Assembly (NCBI GenBank): GCA_031551765.1
Contig: JAVBNC010000102.1
Location: 1 to 14,090 of the forward strand
Length of the DNA: 14,090 nt
Direction of reading: 5' to 3'
DNA from: JAVBNC01 sp031551765
GTDB lineage: Bacteria > Desulfobacterota > Desulfovibrionia > Desulfovibrionales > Desulfovibrionaceae
The position numbers and the translations under genes were made by a program. Below, in pieces: positions 11,877-14,090 of this stretch (the first letter of the stretch is position 1; each line of letters starts with the position of its first letter). The notes under the pieces were generated by a model, which made no database searches, was not told where the DNA came from, and saw only the letters and a program-made list of their open reading frames with translations.

Positions 11877-13988
11877 ATGGCTAACAAACTCTACATCATC
11901 GCTACAGAGGCGCGGAGCGGCAAGTCCGTCGTCGCTTTGGGCCTGCTGCAGCTGTTGTTGCGCAATGTGCGCAAGGTGGCGTTTTTCCGTCCCATTATCC
12001 GGGAATCTCGCTTTCCCGGGACGGAAGACGCGGATATCGCGCTGATGCGTTCGCAGTTCGGCCTGGAGCAGAGCTACACCGACTCCTACGTGTACACGCT
12101 GACGGAAGCGCGGGAGCTGATCAACAGCGGCAAGCAGGCGCATTTGCTGGACACCGTGCTGAAAAAGTTCCGTGAGCTGGAAGAAAATTACGAGTTCGTG
12201 CTGTGCATGGGCACGGACCTTTCCGGCCAGGACGGAGTGTTCGAATTCGACCTGAACGCGGAAATAGCGGCCAACCTGGGCGCCCCGGTGCTGATGGTGG
12301 CCAACGGCGCGAAAAAGAGCCCCAAGGAAATAACGGATTCCGCCCACGCCACCCTGGAACTGATGGACGAAAAAGGCCTGGACGTGCTGGCCTGCGTGGT
12401 GAACCTGGCTTCCGTAAGCAAAAAGGAAGCGGACGGCATAGCCGCCTCGTTCAGTTCGCCCAAGGGCGGGGCCGCGCTGCCCGTGTACATTCTGCCGGAA
12501 GACCCGTCCCTGCTGCGGCCCACCGTGGCGGAACTCTGCCAGTGGCTGGGCGCGGAAGTGATGTACGGCCGCGAGCGCATGGACGCGCCGGTCACCAACT
12601 ACCTGGTGGCGGCCATGCACATTTCCAATTTCCTGGAACACCTGGGCCAGGGCGACCTGGTCATCACTCCCGGCGATCGCAACGATATTTTGCTGGCCAG
12701 TCTGGCCGCGCGCCATTCGGTCAGTTTCGCCAGCCCTTCCGCCGTGCTGCTTACCGGCGGCATTGAAACACCCAAAGCTGTGTGCACGCTTCTTGAAGGC
12801 CTGCAGAACGTGCAGTTCCCGGTGCTGCGGGTTAAAGACCACACCTACAAGACCATTCAGCGCCTTGGGGAATTCGACAGCGGCATCAAGGCCGGGGACA
12901 CGCGCAAGATCAACAGCGCGCTGGGCCACTTCGAGCGCCACATCAACAGCCAGGATCTGGGGCAGCGCATTGTGGACCGCAAGTCCGTCAAGATCACGCC
13001 CAAGATGTTCGAATTCAACCTGATGGAGCGGGCCAAGCGCAACAAAATGCGCATTGTGCTGCCGGAAGGCACGGAAGAGCGCATTCTGCGCGCTACGGAA
13101 ATTCTCTCCCAGCGCGGAGTCGCGGAGATCATTCTGCTGGGCGAGGAAACCGCCATCCGCAACAAGATCCGCGACCTGGGCCTGGAGTTCGAGCCGGTGA
13201 TCATCGAACCGGAAAAGTCCCCGCAGTTCGACGACTACGTGGACACCTACCAGGAACTGCGCAAGGCCAAGAACATCACCCGGGGCATGGCCCGCGACGC
13301 CATGCTGGACAACACCTATTACGGCACCATGATGGTCTACAAGGGCCACGCGGACGGCATGGTTTCCGGGTCCGTCAACACCACGGCCCACACCATCCGG
13401 CCGGCTTTCGAGTTCGTCAAGACCAAGCCGGGCGTGTCCATCGTCTCCTCCATCTTCCTGATGTGCCTCAAAGACCGGGTGCTGGCCTTCGGCGACTGCG
13501 CCGTGAACCCCAACCCCACGCCGGAACAGCTGGCCAGCATCGCCATCAGTTCCGCGCACACGGCCAAGGTGTTCGGCATAGAGCCGCGTGTGGCCATGCT
13601 TTCGTACTCCACCGGCACTTCCGGCAAGGGCGCGGATGTGGACAGCGTGGTGGAGGCTGTGAAAATAGCCAAGGAAAAGGCCCCGGACCTCTTGCTGGAA
13701 GGCCCGCTCCAGTATGATGCCGCCATTGACCCGGACGTGGCCCGCACCAAGCTGCCCGACAGCCAGGTGGCGGGCAAGGCCACGGTGTTCATTTTCCCGG
13801 ACCTGAACACCGGCAACAACACCTACAAGGCCGTGCAGCGGGCCGCCAACGCCGTGGCCATAGGCCCGGTGCTGCAGGGCCTGAACAAGCCGGTCAACGA
13901 CCTTTCGCGCGGCTGCACCGTGCCGGATATCGTCAACACCGTGGCGATCACCGCCATTCAGGCCCAGGCTGAGAACGGTTTGGAATAA
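11877..13988 (+). CDS. pta: Phosphate acetyltransferase, long form
   Basis: Pta converts acetyl-CoA and phosphate to acetyl phosphate and CoA; with acetate kinase this yields ATP and acetate, the usual fate of PFOR-made acetyl-CoA in sulfate reducers. The 703 residues show the long-form layout. An N-terminal dethiobiotin-synthetase-like P-loop domain (about 1-210) begins KLYIIATEARSGKSVV, with a retained GKS at 15-17. A DRTGG-type middle domain (about 215-325) follows, then the catalytic PTA domain (about 370-703) with MRIVLPEGTEERIL, GHADGMVSGSVNTTAHTIRPA, LSYSTGTSGKG and FPDLNTGNNTYKAVQR. The length is close to the E. coli enzyme. The start at 11877 is set by GGAGG; the frame is open farther upstream but lacks signals. 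ackA is expected downstream, beyond the window. Confidence 0.97.
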   Translation: MANKLYIIATEARSGKSVVALGLLQLLLRNVRKVAFFRPIIRESRFPGTEDADIALMRSQFGLEQSYTDSYVYTLTEARELINSGKQAHLLDTVLKKFRELEENYEFVLCMGTDLSGQDGVFEFDLNAEIAANLGAPVLMVANGAKKSPKEITDSAHATLELMDEKGLDVLACVVNLASVSKKEADGIAASFSSPKGGAALPVYILPEDPSLLRPTVAELCQWLGAEVMYGRERMDAPVTNYLVAAMHISNFLEHLGQGDLVITPGDRNDILLASLAARHSVSFASPSAVLLTGGIETPKAVCTLLEGLQNVQFPVLRVKDHTYKTIQRLGEFDSGIKAGDTRKINSALGHFERHINSQDLGQRIVDRKSVKITPKMFEFNLMERAKRNKMRIVLPEGTEERILRATEILSQRGVAEIILLGEETAIRNKIRDLGLEFEPVIIEPEKSPQFDDYVDTYQELRKAKNITRGMARDAMLDNTYYGTMMVYKGHADGMVSGSVNTTAHTIRPAFEFVKTKPGVSIVSSIFLMCLKDRVLAFGDCAVNPNPTPEQLASIAISSAHTAKVFGIEPRVAMLSYSTGTSGKGADVDSVVEAVKIAKEKAPDLLLEGPLQYDAAIDPDVARTKLPDSQVAGKATVFIFPDLNTGNNTYKAVQRAANAVAIGPVLQGLNKPVNDLSRGCTVPDIVNTVAITAIQAQAENGLE

Positions 13989-14005
13989 GCGACAGGGGGA
14001 GAAAT

Positions 14006-14056
14006 CGGGGGGAGGGGGAACCTGTCGTGGAAGAAACGTTTGCCCGACCCCCCGCC
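14006..14056. repeat. Degenerate G-rich hairpin, copy 3
   Basis: CGGGGGG-A-GGGGG-AACC, then GG, then AAGAAACGTTTGCCCGACCCCCCG, keeps the block order of the other two G-rich hairpins but with many mismatches between arms. It begins 18 bases after the pta stop. The mismatches may be real decay or base-call errors at the window end. Confidence 0.5.
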
Positions 14057-14083
14057 CCCCAACCCGGCCCACGAACTGTGGCA

Positions 14084-14090
14084 GGGGGGG
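14084..14090. other. Terminal G run at window end
   Basis: Seven G end the window. Together with the C run at the start they look like outward poly-G, so the last tens of bases should be treated as low-quality sequence. Confidence 0.45.

Noticed and set aside
11841..14072. Long open frame on the minus strand opposite pta
   Set aside because: Same antisense artefact; it runs through both flanking hairpins and has no protein signature.

Overview
The window looks like chromosomal DNA from a GC-rich, anaerobic, Desulfovibrio-like sulfate reducer (Desulfovibrionaceae). The main evidence is a full-length single-chain pyruvate:ferredoxin oxidoreductase (PFOR) that keeps the C-terminal extension and cysteine pair known from Desulfovibrio africanus. 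It is followed by a long-form phosphotransacetylase, and there are G-rich palindromic intergenic repeats of a kind I associate with this group. The assignment rests on recognition, not on a search. There is no phage, insertion sequence, CRISPR array, rRNA or tRNA.

Layout. 1-83 is pure C and is probably an assembly artefact. 115-1708 (+) is the end of a leucine operon: leuD (small isopropylmalate isomerase subunit), then leuB (isopropylmalate dehydrogenase). 1709-2196 has no gene but is full of hairpins: a perfect 25-bp inverted repeat, several shorter stem-loops, a bidirectional terminator and a composite palindromic repeat. 2197-3393 (-) is trpB. Its leader (3394-3596) holds an apparently complete classical attenuator: a 17-residue leader peptide ending WWWLW, a 1:2 hairpin, an antiterminator pairing, and a terminator with seven U. 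mtnA (3686-4720, +) diverges from trpB and is followed by a gene for an exported protein of unknown function (4747-5517).

5592-5954 (-) encodes a small protein resembling the YbjQ/UPF0145 family. 6230-7255 (-) encodes an HDOD signalling protein with its own promoter and terminator. It diverges from por (7776-11429, +), which encodes PFOR and has a long leader with several palindromes. por ends at a strong intrinsic terminator. A 447-base gap follows, holding a second, expanded copy of the composite repeat in the opposite orientation and a second G-rich hairpin. pta (11877-13988, +) is last, then a degenerate third hairpin and a G run at the window end.

How the genes work together. PFOR converts pyruvate (in sulfate reducers mostly from lactate) to acetyl-CoA, CO2 and reduced ferredoxin. 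Pta then makes acetyl phosphate, the substrate of acetate kinase for ATP formation; ackA would be expected just beyond the right edge but is not visible. The left part is amino-acid metabolism (leucine, tryptophan) plus a methionine-salvage enzyme. The most notable regulatory feature is the trpL attenuator in front of a trpB that has no trpA or other trp gene downstream of it.
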